Source: Patagioenas fasciata (taxonomy: Eukaryota; Chordata; Aves; Columbiformes; Columbidae). Taken from it: a stretch of DNA of 64,000 bases. A model generated the notes under the pieces. That model was not told the origin of the DNA. It was given only the letters and a program-made list of their open reading frames with translations, and searched no databases. The position numbers were made by a program, and so were the translations under genes. This document shows, in pieces, positions 1 through 12,995 of the stretch (position 1 is its first letter; the number at the start of each line of letters is the position of its first letter). The DNA lies in contig NC_092525.1 in assembly GCF_037038585.1 (NCBI RefSeq), positions 17,464,867-17,528,866 on the forward strand, in the 5' to 3' direction.

Positions 1-1092
1 TACGTGATTTAATTCTAAGAAATTGCAAACCTCTGCATTATTCTTGTGTGTAGCTTTGCAGCTCATAATTTCTTAGTAACAAAGATCTAAACGAACTAGG
101 CAGGCTTTGGCTTCCTAGAAGCTTATGGCTAGAAGAAATCTCACCCCACCACAAGTGACTTTGCCCATTAAAATATTGTGTCTCCCCTTAGTTGCACCCA
201 CAGTTTCCACTGCTGAGTCTCCTTCATGGACTACTATGAACAGTGGGAGGGAGTTAACCCAAAATACAGATTTTTTTGGCTTACTCTCAGAAGCTCAAAG
301 GAACAGAGTGCAGCAAAGTGCTCTCCGTGAGGGATGTCAGACTGACACACTTGTCACACAGCTTTGGTAGATGCAAGCCCCAAAGCCTGAGCTGCAGCGT
401 ACTGTGCTTGGCAACTCCAACAACTTACCTAAGCCAGTTTTTCCTGCTAGTATACACACCAAATTCATGGTGGGATCCCAGCCCCCACGGGTCTGATTTT
501 GGGGAAGAAGGAAGAGGAAGAGCATCCTATGAATCAGACTCGGCTAGTATGCACAGCACGTATTGCCAACTGCATAGGAACAGTGACTCTTCCCAAGCAC
601 AACAACCTGTGGTGGACTGAAAATGGGTGTAATCTGTGTCTGCTGCTAGAATATTAAAACTGAAATAATAGGAAAAGTTTCTCTTTTCCCACTGACTGTT
701 CCTACAGAACCTGAGGGCTGGATGAAATAGAAATGTACTATTAAGAGTTTCATTTTTGTCTCTTGGATGCGCTGTGATGAGAGCTACGTATTTCTGAACT
801 CCTTAGAATTCCACCAAATTCAAAGGTAGCTGGAGTAGGGATTTTTGCCTACCTCTACAGGCCATTTCTGTTTCGGAACAGCATCACAAGGTCAGAAATA
901 GCTGCTGAAAGATGATATGTAGCATGAAATAAAATCTAGCAATCAAAAAAAACCCAAGCAGTTATGGCATGGAGTTGTAACTTATATAAATTATGACATG
1001 GAGCATCGTCTCCTGTTCAACTTGTGGTTAAATATACTGAGATATTGAATGCAAATGTTTTTCAGAAAGTCACTGTACTTTTTTTTTTCAAG
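1..1092 (+). other. DNAI4 intron at the left edge; no exon recognised
   Basis: No conserved DNAI4 peptide could be matched here, although two short open frames exist at 125-370 and 276-620. The acceptor at 1091-1092 has a T-rich tract and marks the first exon of the window. Confidence 0.6.
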
Positions 1093-4000
1093 GGAGCGGA
1101 ATAAGATTTATGCTGACATTTGCAAAAATAGACCTGGTAATGATCGCTTTGTAGAAAAAACGATGCAAACCATCAACGGAGCTGCAAAGAACAAGGAGGT
1201 GCAATGTGACAAAATCATCATGGAAGATAAAGGTGAACTCTCAGAGTATCGCATAAGAAAGTATTTAATAAGAACAGACCCTCATTTACTACCCTGTACC
1301 CTTGGCTGTTGGGTTTATTAGGAGGCAGAACTTCATTCAATACTCGAAACATAAGAGGAGACAGTTCCCTTTTTTCCCTTTAACTTTTCAGTGCTGCTGG
1401 TTTCTGTTTGCAATAATGCAAAGAAAAGAACCTCTGTTATGAGATTTAAAATCCTGGGGAAAGCAGAATATCTGGGCAGCCACACAGGATAGATGTGATT
1501 ATACAAAATGTTCAACCTCAATGCTCTGAAAAAATTATAGAGGAATATCTAGATTTTAGATACACGTGCTGAGCTTTGCCTTGCTATGCACATTTGTGTG
1601 TGTAGGAGGCCAAAGAAAACTACGAGGAATGCTATTGCATGCATTTTTCCTTTGTGTTCATAAGTCTATGTAAAACAAGTGGAAAAAAATATATACCAAA
1701 ATGAGAAGAAAAATAGATACTAATGTGTTTTGAAAACATAATCTTCCCCTTTTTTGCGTGCCTTGAGCACCAGCAGGGCTCATTGCAAACACACAACTGC
1801 AGCTACAGCCTCGTCCGACTCTCAGGCCCTTTCAAAGCCCCTCTGCCAAAAATTTGGAAGCATAGTATGAAAAGTAAATCTTTGCTCAGCTGTACGTACC
1901 CTTTATAATAATGCACCAAAACGAGACTGGTATAATACAGCGTAACTCATTTCTAGGGGTGGTGGTCACTTCCTGGGACTTGTACGATTCGTTCAACATA
2001 CTGGAAATAAAACCTACGTCAAAAGCAGAAGGTAGCAGAGCCACAACGGGGAAAAGCAGCAAATCTCATCCAACCAAAGAGCAGCATCAGACTACGTCTG
2101 TCTCTTCTGACGGAGGTAACATTTTTCCACATTTACATTTCTGATGCATTTTCAAGCAAATGCTTAGTCTCCTGTCTGGCACTTGACAGTTTGCTAAAGA
2201 ATCTGCACTGAGACCTTTTCTGTACAATGCCATCATAAATGATCTTAAACAAAGATAACTAGTCAGTGGCAAAGTTTGCTGTTACTAACTTAGGCTAGTA
2301 GCAAAACAATTGTGAAAAATTCCATAAGTATTTCATCATACTGAGTATTTGAGCAACAACACAAAATAAAATTGAAGCAAGAAAAAAATCAATAGGGGAA
2401 GTATTTTTGGTTGCGATAGATTCTTCTCTGCTTATTGCAAGTCTAGAAAGAGACTTCTTATCCCCTGAACTTTGATGTGCAAAGTATTATCATGCTAAAG
2501 CTGTTTTTATCTCATCTGTTGTCAGGCAGTACAACCTCTATGACGATTTCAGAAATCGCTGTTGTTGCCAGAAGCCACGAAGAGGAGGAATGCCATTCAG
2601 AAGCTGTATTAACATCCCAAAACCTTCGGCGAGACTTATTTTTCATGGAGAGGATTCTAATGGAGAACATTTTTCAACCCAAACTTGCAGCTTATCGGCA
2701 GTTTCCCATCCTTCTAGGTTTGTTTCCTGTTTGCAGCAAGTTTTCCATGCTATTTAAAGTCATGGAGTTATGTCCTTCATTAAACATCCTTATGGGCCAC
2801 AAGTCATTTAAAAATAGAGAAAGGAAAGGAGAGTTTATGAGATGTCAGCATGGACTCCGCAGTTTTCCACTCACTTTGACAGACACCCCACCATCCTAGC
2901 TGGAAGAGCTGAATACATGAGTTCTGAGCTGGCACCACAAACTGAGACCTACTCAAAATATCAGGCAAACTTGTTGCCTGACAGTTAAGATACAGATTAA
3001 CTCTGCTACTCTCCTAACATTTATTTTGCATTGGAATGTCTTTCACATTTTTTAAAAATTTATTTTATAAGGAGACTGATGGTAAATGGAAGTTTTAGCC
3101 TAAACCAGAAGTTTTCGATGTTCAGTGTCTAACATAAAGTACACTTATTGCAGACTGTAGGAGGCATCACCTGGACCCAAGTGCTAAGTAACATTTTACC
3201 ATTTACAGGAGCTTCAAGTTAACACAGGGACCAAAAAACAAAGGCAGATTCCCACTGTTTTTACTGTGTGGTACCTCTCCGTGTCATACAGTTTCGGTTT
3301 CTCAGGCAATTAACTTGTTATATTCCGTCATTCTTCAAGAACTGCTACAGCTGGAGCACAATGCTGGACTTTTGTTCTGACAATATGGCAGTTATTTGTT
3401 TCTTATTTTATTTACAGTTATCTGAGCTCAGTTTCTGATTTGCACATTACATAAAATAAAGGAGTGAGTAAACAAAAAACTACTCATCAAATGCAGTCTA
3501 AAAATATACTCTATGCATAATTTTCCCCAGTAATGAGCAACTTATTACAGCATCAAGTAACTTTGCTATGGTGTTACAACATCAATGTGTAAGTGTGGCT
3601 CTTTGAAATTTGCCATCTAACTTGAAAAAAAAAATCCCCATTTAAAAAAAAAATTAAATACTAGAGATCAGAAACATTCTTGGTTGGGGGTGGACATAAA
3701 TTCAGAACTTGTTGCTGGGTAGCTAAATCCATTCATCAAACACCTGGCGTGTAACTGGCACACTACAGCCCAATCCAGCCACCTTCTATGGCCCTGTGAA
3801 CATTGTAGCCACAGTTGTAGAAGTTCGGGTATCTTAATTCCTCAGAGCTTCACCTTTTTCTTTTTTTTTCAGTAAAATATTTGCTGAAAGGGCAAATTTT
3901 TCTTCTGATGTGAATGATTGGAGTTGGATAAGTGAAATGTTACTACTCAGACTCCACCATATGCGTGCGTTTTAGATTCCAACATTACATCAGATGCCAG

Positions 4001-7000
4001 TGGTGCAGTAGCAGCCGTGAAAGAAGCTCAACAGGAAGCGCCTGACGAAGAAAAGGATGAGGAAGAGCAGGGGGAGGCATTAATTGATGCATCAATTCTG
4101 TTGGACCTAACAAAAAACCCAGAAGAACATGTACCTCCCAGCCTGGAGCATCTGTGGTCGTATCTCTGTGACGTGACTCGTGGTCACAGCGTGAGCAGCA
4201 TGGCCTGGAGCAAAGTCAACCCCGTGAGTTAACAAACCGCTGCTTCTGAGCTGGTTACAAAACGCTATATGCAATTAGTTTAAAAAAGTGCCTGATTTTG
4301 CTGTATTTTGCTGGGAGGGATCTCAAAGAGATGGAGTCATCCCTACAGTCAGGTAGGTTGGAAATTGAAATTTAAACCCCTACTGTTAAACTTAATCACC
4401 ACGATGGAGTTTATTCCTGACAGTTTAGATACCACATCTTTCTTTCTGACAGTAATCTCCCAAGAAAGCAGCACTCATCAAACTTTGGGGATAAGATGCA
4501 TAGTAACAGGCACAGATTTCTGAGCAGCTGGCCCAAGTGTATTTAATTCCATTTCAGTGGAGGCGAGAACGACTCCGACATCTCCACTTTCAGAGCAATG
4601 TAAGGCTCGGTTTTTCCAACAGACCTCTCTTAAGGCCACAACAAAAATAATGACAGCGAGGAAAGTAAAAAGCAGGTCAGGATGCGAAACATAAAACCAG
4701 TAAGATTGCCCCAAGAGGTAAAAAAAAAATAATAAAAAAGAGAGAGAGAGAGAAAATAAAGACCATTTCCATTTCATAATGTTAGTGCACCAGATCCCAG
4801 ATATTCTACAGCTGGACAGTTTTCTAGACTTCAGCCCAAGAATTATAGGGCAAGAAAACACTTTCAAGTGTTAGTATGAATTGTTTTGTATAGGGAAAAA
4901 AAATAATGCTGTCGAAAACGAAAATTTTACTGTGGTTCCTTACTTCTGCTTATGGAAAGGAATGAACAGAATTCATTGGACCCCACTGTAGAGACCTAAA
5001 AGCTCCAAGTTTGAGGTGGTCACTGAGGCTCCTTTCACAGCCAATGCTGGGAGAGAAAAATATAAGTATTATTATGTATTCCACTAAATACTGCACATTA
5101 AAATATGGTACAGAACAATGTATATTCCTCTCTGGAAAGGACATTTTTATGATGGCCAGGGAGAGGGAATAGCAAACACAACTGATAGTGACTAAAAATG
5201 TACTTTGAGTTGAGCCAGTTTTCAGTATTCTAGAAATTCTGAAATTCTGGTGTGTGATTCTACTTGCATATGACAGGAGAACTATTTTTCCAGACTTTGC
5301 ACCAAGACTCACTGTTAATAGAAAGTTGCCTTTTAGAAATGTGCTGCTGAAATTCAAGTGTAACTGAGATATATCTATTAATCTGTGCTTTTAGGATCTT
5401 CTAGCTGTTGGTTACGGAGCATTTGATTTCAAAAAAAAGAAGAAAGGCTTGGTTTGCTGTTGGTCATTGAAGAACCCCATGGTAACAAGTAGCCAATTTG
5501 TTTTCTTGTTTTTGTTGTTTTTTTTTTTTCTTCAATGCATTTTTCTGCTATACTATTTTTGCTTTATGGACTTCCCTCTTTCCATTTCAAAAAGCAAGAC
5601 CTAGCCAGTAAGGCTGAATTTGCTACCCCAAATCACACATTTCTGGAAAACTGATTCTGACTGCAGAACCAGTGCTTGAATCTCGACCCAAAGGAACAGA
5701 ATAAGAATTACTCTAGTTGGAAAAGTGCTTTAAGGTGATCAAGTCCAATCATTACCCCACCCCTGGCACTACCCCATGTCCCTGAGAACCTCATCTCCGT
5801 CTGTTCAATCCCTCCAGGGATGGTGACTCCACCACTGCCCTGGGCAGCCTGTTCCAATGCCCAACAACCAAAACTCTGAAAAGTGATCCTTTTTAAAGCA
5901 GCCATTTAAAAAAGAAACAAACAAAAATCTCAGTTACAAAGTGACATGGTCAAAAAAATCACCTAAGTGCCATCAAATTACACAACTTTAGTTTTATTTG
6001 TTCTACAAACTTCACTTGCCCAAAACTGTGCATTAGACTAATTTAAATCACGCAGAGTCACTTCTTTGATGCGTATTTATCATGTCAACAACAAATACTC
6101 CTGTGATTCCCTGATGTCACCACAGCCCTCACATTAAAAACTAAGGTCTGGCAGGCACATAGAAATGGAGTTTTTTTGCAAACTACCACTCTACCATTTC
6201 CCATTTCAAGAGCTTGGCACAGTGACTTTAAGGATTTAATCTTATAACAGAGCTGGATCAGTTCTTTGGTTGCACAGAGAAATGACATGAAATTAGCGGT
6301 TTACAGATTCCCTGAAGTACATTAGATTGCATCTTATCTTCAGCTATGTTTCTGTAATTGGAAAGGTACTTTCACAGTACAAGATAGAAAACAACTGGAG
6401 AAATTTACCAAAATGCCAAGTTCATTTTGAAAATAACAAAAATCAAACAAACAAACAACCCCCCCACATGGTACTCAGCTGAATCTTAGAGAATTTGAGG
6501 TTTAGGTATTTGGTTTGGAGTAAGCCCGTCTAACTTATTTTACAGTGTCATATTTCTGCATAGTCTTTATTTTTTCCTAATTTTATCAGTTACAGCAAGA
6601 AATAAACTGAACCATTTAGAATATAGTACCTAATTTCTGCCTAGAAGTGGTCACGATGGTTATCAGCACTTGAATTTCCCAGCAGAGCCTGGAAATTTAG
6701 TATCCAGTGCTGAGAAGACTGAGGTAAATTAGTAAACTAACTTAAAACGTTCTTGTATTTCTCTACTGGTCAGTGGCCAGAGCGTATTTTCCAGTGTAAA
6801 CATGGTGTTACTGCTTTGGATTTTTCTCTGAGAAGCCCAAATCTTTTAGCGGTTGGAATGTACAATGGTTCTGTCGTCATCTACAACGTACGGAGTTGTA
6901 AGGATGCTGCGATTATGGACAGCAGGTAAGGCTGTAATTCCCTGTCTCCTCCACCTTGGTCATGTCTTAGCAAATAAATTTGAAAATATCCCCAGGTGAG

Positions 7001-10000
7001 AAGGAGAGGGAACAGTAACATTCTTGATAAGGCTTGTGAATACTCAGGGATGTCGCACAATTTTTTCATTTCCAACTTTTGTAAGTATCTTCCAGTTTTG
7101 ACTGGAAAAGCCTACAGAAACACTCGATACTCTCAAATCCTAGAAGTCTCTGGAGCAAAATTGCAGACACAAAAATTTACGGTAATGCATAAATGCCTGG
7201 AAGGGCCAGCCGAACTTTTCCCGCCCACCTATTTACACCGGTACAGTCAAACCCTCAGATGCTGCCATCAATCTCTTCTTTATTTCTGCTGATAAATGCT
7301 CACATTACTTTAGCACCACTGGTCCTTATTTGGGGTAGGGAACTCTCTGCGCTGCTGCTGTGCATGTAAAGCGAGTTCTCCGTGTTGGAAAGGTCACACA
7401 GATGAGTACTGTGCCCTGATTTTTTTAAGGAAATGCAGCAAGTTACCACCAAATATCATTTTATACTCCATGTTTTAACTACCTAGGACAATCCTGCCCT
7501 GGACAATAAATCCTTACAGGAGACCAGTGGCAGCTTTTAGTGTTTTCTCAGTCATTATACTCGCCAAAAAAGGAAAGAACATCAGCATAGGTGAGGAACA
7601 AGCAGGAATTAAGAAGAACATGAGAGAGAAGGGATGATGAGGGAGACATTTGCCTTGAGGGCAGCTCCCCAAATCTAAGGCAGGCTCCTCCAAGGTGCAG
7701 ATTGATTTCACGATTCAGGTATCAATGAAAGGTATGTCAGTACATTAAACCATGCCCTGAAATTAAATATCAAGTATGCTCGATTGAAAAAAAAAATCCT
7801 GGGGAAAACAGTCAATATGTAGATTTCTTCTTTTTTTGCCCCCCCCTTTTTTTTTAAAGAAAAGCTAAACATTTCTGTCAGAAGAGCTGACATTCATTAC
7901 AAAGTGAAAGTTTAATTATTTTCCAAATTATCTTGTAATTATCTTGTCTTTGTTCATATATGATTGATTTATCATGAGCATGTTTTTTGTCCCAGTCAGT
8001 CTTTAAATAAACATACAGGTCCTATATGGCAACTGAGGTGGGTGGAACAGGCCAGTGGTGAAACAGAAGACAGCAAAAGAGAGAGATTAATCTGTATGTC
8101 AGCAGATGGCCGAATAACCGAGTGGTTTCTACAGAAAAGACTAGATTGCACTGGTAAGCATTTTCCCTGCAGAGGGATAAGACCTGAAATCACGATTGCT
8201 TCATTTTATTTCAGGTGACACTTTTAATACCAGTTATCACACACCAAACATTTAAGAGCTGTTGAGCATTCCACAGAAGCACAAGTTACTCATAGCACTG
8301 TCACATACCTGTCTGACAAAAAACTCTCGCTCTTTGCACAGATCTGATGAAAATACAGCAAACAAAAATCGAGAAGAAAAAATTACCAAGTGAGAAAGAA
8401 AGCAAAAGTAGCGATCTGATATCTCAGCAGGCAGCTGGGATGTGCTTTGACTTCCATCCCAAGGTAGGTCGGAAAGTCCATCCTGGCTGAAGTATTATCC
8501 AGGGAACCTGTGCAGCAGGAGCGAGATCCTCAGTTAGAGCAACTTTCCTGGCACTCCCTGGGACTGGGCACTGCTATTTAAAGCATATTTAGCTCTGAAA
8601 CAAACTGCTTCTTAGCTAATAACAGTGGATGATATAGTAAACCAAGCAAGTAATCCCTGTGCATGAACAGCTCTGTCATTTCAGCCACGTTACTCACGTT
8701 TGGTTTGGGTCAGATCCTAGGGCAGGTTTCCCCCATGTGTGGGTCACATCAGTGGGAAATTGACTGTTCAACATCTCCTGATTCTCAGACTGAGCTGGCT
8801 GTGCTTCTCCTTTTTATCCAGCTGAATGTGTTACCCTCAGAGCATTTGAAGAATTCACATGTTTGTCCATGTGGGTCACAGAAAGTCTGGGATTTTCAGG
8901 AGTCGAAAATCCCAGTGTGTGTTCTGCACAGACAGAGCACAGGAGCAGCAAATCTGATCCATTCTGGCACTGCACATACAACACACAATACCCTGGCAAC
9001 CAGGTTCTTCAGAGAACTGTCACTGCCAAACTCAGCCAGTCCTTTATAGACTTCTGGATGAGTGACAAACAGGTTAACCCCACTTAGGTTACTTTTACCT
9101 TTTTTTCAGGATACTGATTTTTATCTTACTGGAACAGACGAGGGTCATATCCACAAGTGTTCTTGTTCATCTAATGAGCAGTTTGTAAAGACATACAGAG
9201 GCCATAAGGTGAGTGATACATAGAAGTAATGACAGCAGAAACCATTCAACTAACTTCACAAATGTCATGGTTTCTTTGCTTATAATTACTGAACAAAACA
9301 TTTGCAACAAAAGAAACCTAAACTTCTTTTCTTATATAGTCTTCATTTCATCCAAGGAGCTGCCCTTTCAGCATCAGCTTCTCCTAACAGCTTGTGAAGG
9401 GACAGAATCAGCTGAATGGTTTATTATTCCCAAGATCTCTCCTGTCTTATCACATCTGCTGCGCCCTTATTTCTTATTGGTACACATAAAAAAATGCTGG
9501 TTTTGCTATTAAAGTCAGAGAACAGCAAGGGATTTCCATGAAAGACCACTATTAAAAACCACCCTGTGAGCCCGCAGTTTCTGAATAAAGCAAAGTTCTT
9601 TTTTGTTTCTTCCCCAGGGCCCTGTGTACAAAGTCGCCTGGAATCCCTTCAGCACTGACATATTCCTCAGCTGCTCCGCAGACTGGAGCATTAATTTATG
9701 GCACCAGGATTCCCAGGCGCCCATTTTAACTCTCAGCTCCATCACTGCTTTTGTTCATGACATTATGTGGTCTCCGAAGTCAGCCTGCATATTTGCAGCA
9801 GCAAATGAAAGCAGAGTAGAAGTCTGGGATCTCAGTGTCAGCACGTAAGTCATTACTTTTCTCAAAGAAGATTCTGAAACTTAACGGCACAAAGGCTACA
9901 CACTATTGCCTAGTCAGAACTGTTATCACTCATGACAGCTCCATGCCATTTGCTTGCTTAGTTATGGAAAATATTGCATTTTGAAATATTCATTCTGTAA

Positions 10001-12903
10001 AAGCAGAGGGTAGTTTCCAGAGAATTGTGATTTTAAGACAAGGAGATGGATGACTCATGGAACTGATAAGGGTAAAACTGCGCTTTTTTTGCTGCAGAAA
10101 TGATAAGATTCTGCCACTGCCATAGTTTAAAGGAAAAAAATAACAAAACTGAACTACTTTGGTCCTTTTATAAAAATAAGATAGTCAGAAGTTCAGATAC
10201 CTCGCACAGTTTTCCTGCTGCTGTAAAGCAGGTGCACATCTCATGCACAACTGAGTTCATCTGTGGCCTTGTGATGCTGGTCTGCACTATTTGTATTAAA
10301 GACAGCACGAAGCCAGCAGTGGAGTAGGAGGCCTACCTAATCTTGCAAATTATTCGTATAATAAAAATATTAAGCACCAAATTAGGCAATAGGACAGATT
10401 TTAGGCAACCAGGATACCTTAGTTAACAGCCGCTGGGATTTCTGTTCTGATAGAGACCAGAACAACACTGCCTCACTTCCTAGTTTTGAGTTAATCTAGG
10501 CCATAAAAAGTAAACCATGCAGCATTTATCAGGCCTGCATTACTGCTACATTTACACTCCAGGCAAATACAGTTTTAACCACGTCATCAATAATCCTGCC
10601 TCTGCTGGGTTGCAGCTTGAGTCCCGTGATCTCTCATCCTGCCGGCTCACAAGTGATGTTCACATCCGTGCTCTTTGCTACCAACACCGACTGCCTCCTG
10701 GTGGGAGACAGCGAGGGAGAGGTCAGTGTGTTTGAGCTGCAAAACCTGGCTGCTTCCAACAGTAAGGCGGTAAGATCCACCAGGAAATGTGGCGGTTCTC
10801 AAAGGCCTGCATGCTTGTCTGGTACTTCATTCCTCAGAAAGGGGCTTCTGCTAAAGATCTGGCTAATAGATATTGAAATAGGTGGAATTAGATACAATTC
10901 CATAACCAGATTAAAATCTGAGGTGGTTCCTGCTCTTCTGCATGCCAAACCACTAGAAACTTCAGGAACAGGTAAGTCAACATTCAGTTTGAGGTGTCAC
11001 TTGATCACAAATCATAGAATCGTTTACGTTGGAAAAGCCCTTTAAGATCATAGAGCCCAACCGTTAACCCAACACTGCCAAGTCCACCTCTACCCCATGT
11101 CCCTGAGAACCTCATCTCTCGTCTGTTCAACCCCTCCAGGGATGGTGACTCCACCACTGCCCTGGGCAGCCTGTTCCAATGCCCAACAGCACTTTGGGGA
11201 AGAAATTGTTCCCAACATCCAACCTCAACCTCCCCTGGCGCAACCTGAGGCCATTTCCTCTGGTCCTGGCACTTGTTCCTTGGGAGCAGAGCCCAACCCG
11301 CCCTGGCTCCAAGCTCCTTTCAGGCAGTTCAGAGATCAGAAGGTGTCCCCTCAGCTCCTGTTCTCCAGGCTGAACCCCCCAGGTTCCTCAGCTGCTCCCA
11401 TCACATTTGTTCTCCAGAGCCTTCACCCGAGGTTCTCCACAGCTGGATTTAGGAGGGACACTTGGGGCAAGCACAAGAAGGTGGAGGTTCCTCTAAACAC
11501 AGCCTGCAGGTGACTCTATTTGCAGAACGCCCTGACATGCTGAGCAGGCAGGAAGGACGTGACCTCTTCTGGCCATCAACAAGATAGTCTCGCTTTGCTG
11601 TTGTCAGCAAACCCGCGAGCCCTTTGGCTCCGTGTTGTCTTCACTCCTTTAGAAGCCACCATTTATGTCAGCGAGGGCTTCTGTCCTAGATCACATGTGA
11701 GAAGTGGAGTTGCCTTACAACCAGGTTCCCTTTCAATTGTCCCATTGCACAGACTCTGCATCAGCAGCAGTGCAAGAGCTGACTGAATTCAACTGTGAAT
11801 CCCCTCTGCCCACTTTTACATAAACCTCTGCCAATTTATACCAAAACCTCACTGGTCCCTCCCTGTGCTGCTGCCTTCAGCCTTTCAACTTACAGCCAGT
11901 AGCTTTAGCTTTACTGGACTCAGGTTCCCAGTTTGTAAAGTGGCATCGGTACCTTTTAATATCTCTTCTGAGTTACATGGTACAAAACACTAAACTTGGA
12001 GAGAACGAAAATGCTGATGTTTATTTAACCTTCATTCTTAGGGTATTAATCATTAATAATTCACAATTATCAGTGTTGCATTTAGAAATTCTGACAATTA
12101 CCATTCTCATTTACCAAGGGCCATAAACCACAACGCAAAAAAATATTTCCCTTAAATACTGGAAATGAGGCCATTGTTGTTAAAATTACAAAATAAAATT
12201 TGTGGCCTTTTTTCTTACAAATTACCACAACACAGCCCAAGTTCTCTGAGCATAATAAGTTTTTCAGTTAACAAGAGCATAGGGATAATTTTCGGGGTGT
12301 GTCACCAGAGCAGAACTTCTAATATCAGTGCTTAATTTCACAGACTTCAGGCATGCGGCCTAACTGGTCACTGAGTCACAGACCCTCATCAGCCAGAGGG
12401 AACCCCACTTTCCAGCACCACCCACTTCTTTCACTCCTTTTTCCAATAACAGCAAGGTCTTCCTAGGCTTAGGTACGTCCAAGGCTTAGGAGGGACTGTA
12501 CTACAACTAGCGCTAATTGGAGAGAATTAATTCAGAGACAGAGAAGTGATCTTCTAGGTACAGCTATCACATGTGTATCACCTTGAAAATTAAACTCCTT
12601 TATAAACAAGATATATGTTTACATGCTGCTACGTATGATGCTACAAATGCAACCCAAACAGGCCTGCCAAGAAGTGCAGTAGTAACAGAATTTCAGGGAA
12701 GAATCAGCTAACATGATGCAAAATACCTTAGCCTCTGTTCTGGATGCTCAGTGCAAAAGTAATTCTGCTCTCAGCTTGTAAATAGGAATTTTGGATCACT
12801 GCTTTTCTTTAATTGCAGTTACAGTGCCACACAGCTTTTTTTTCTTTTTATTTTACAGGTTGATGCTTTACATGATATAATTGGTCCTGCTCTATCTATT
12901 TAA
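1093..12903 (+). CDS. DNAI4: DNAI4 (WDR78), dynein axonemal intermediate chain 4; 3' part, 12 exons
   Basis: WD40-repeat intermediate chain of axonemal dynein, acting in motile cilia and flagella. Exons read from the sequence: 1093-1232, 1957-2115, 2526-2717, 3976-4223, 5395-5481, 6774-6925, 7996-8153, 8342-8463, 9110-9208, 9618-9844, 10616-10769, 12859-12903. All have AG acceptors and GT donors and join in phase. They give 593 C-terminal residues plus a TAA stop; the human protein is about 848 residues, so roughly the first 250 are encoded left of the window. The first exon carries the conserved stretch ICKNRPGNDRFVEKTMQT and ends at KIIMEDKG. The third carries FFMERILMENIFQPKLAAYR. From 4100 on, the exons encode WD40 blades, for example SCSADWSINLWHQD. 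Identification rests on remembered similarity to human WDR78 and on the neighbours INSL5, DYNLT5 and SGIP1. No frame breaks were seen. Confidence 0.96.
4137..10745 (+). CDS. DNAI4: DNAI4 WD40 propeller region
   Basis: The C-terminal half of DNAI4 is built from WD40 repeats spread over exons 4 to 11. Visible blades include HLWSYLCDVTRGHSVSSMAW into DLLAVGYGAFDF and VCCWSL (exons 4-5), VTALDFSLRSPNLLAVGMYN with VVIYNVRS (exon 6), PIWQLRW with ERLICMSADGRITEWFL (exon 7), GMCFDFHPK into DFYLTGTDEGHIHKCS (exons 8-9), and VYKVAWNPFSTDIFLSCSAD, IMWSPKSACIFAAANESRVE and VWDLS (exon 10). The last blade is VLFATNTDCLLVGDSEGEVS in exon 11. Known family role: the propeller binds the dynein heavy-chain tail and roadblock/Tctex-type light chains. 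Exon 8 holds a lysine-rich linker (KIEKKKLPSEKESKSS) between blades. Confidence 0.88.
5696..5885 (-). repeat. CR1 LINE 3' fragment
   Basis: The plus strand reads the reverse complement of an avian CR1 3' region (GTTGGAAAAG, then CCCTGAGAACCTCATCTC and GGGCAGCCTGTTCCAATGCC). It is 5'-truncated and its terminal 8-base repeat is eroded. It lies in the DNAI4 intron between exons 5 and 6. Confidence 0.85.
11010..11430 (-). repeat. CR1 LINE 3' fragment
   Basis: Begins with ATCATAGAATCG, the reversed CR1 3' terminus, and runs through the standard landmarks GATGGTGACTCCACCACTGC and GGAAGAAATTGTTCCCAACA. It lies in the last DNAI4 intron. It shares its subfamily with the elements at 20232, 29865, 35068 and 48700. 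Confidence 0.9.
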
Positions 12904-12995
12904 CAGTAGTTAAACAATACCACTTAGTTGGTAAACAGCAAGAAAGACTTCTTGTACTATTAATAGAAACCATTTATTGTTTTTCAATCATTAAA
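12859..12995 (+). CDS. DNAI4: DNAI4 terminal coding exon and 3' end
   Basis: A pyrimidine-rich acceptor ending TTTTACAG precedes 15 in-frame codons (VDALHDIIGPALSI, then TAA at 12901-12903). The exon joins the 10769 donor in phase 0. An ATTAAA at 12990-12995 is the likely polyadenylation signal, which would make the 3'UTR short. The 2.1 kb intron before it contains a CR1 fragment. Confidence 0.82.

Noticed and set aside
125-620. Two overlapping open frames left of the first DNAI4 exon
   Set aside because: Neither matches any DNAI4 segment I remember, and no acceptor/donor pair fits the phase of the exon at 1093.
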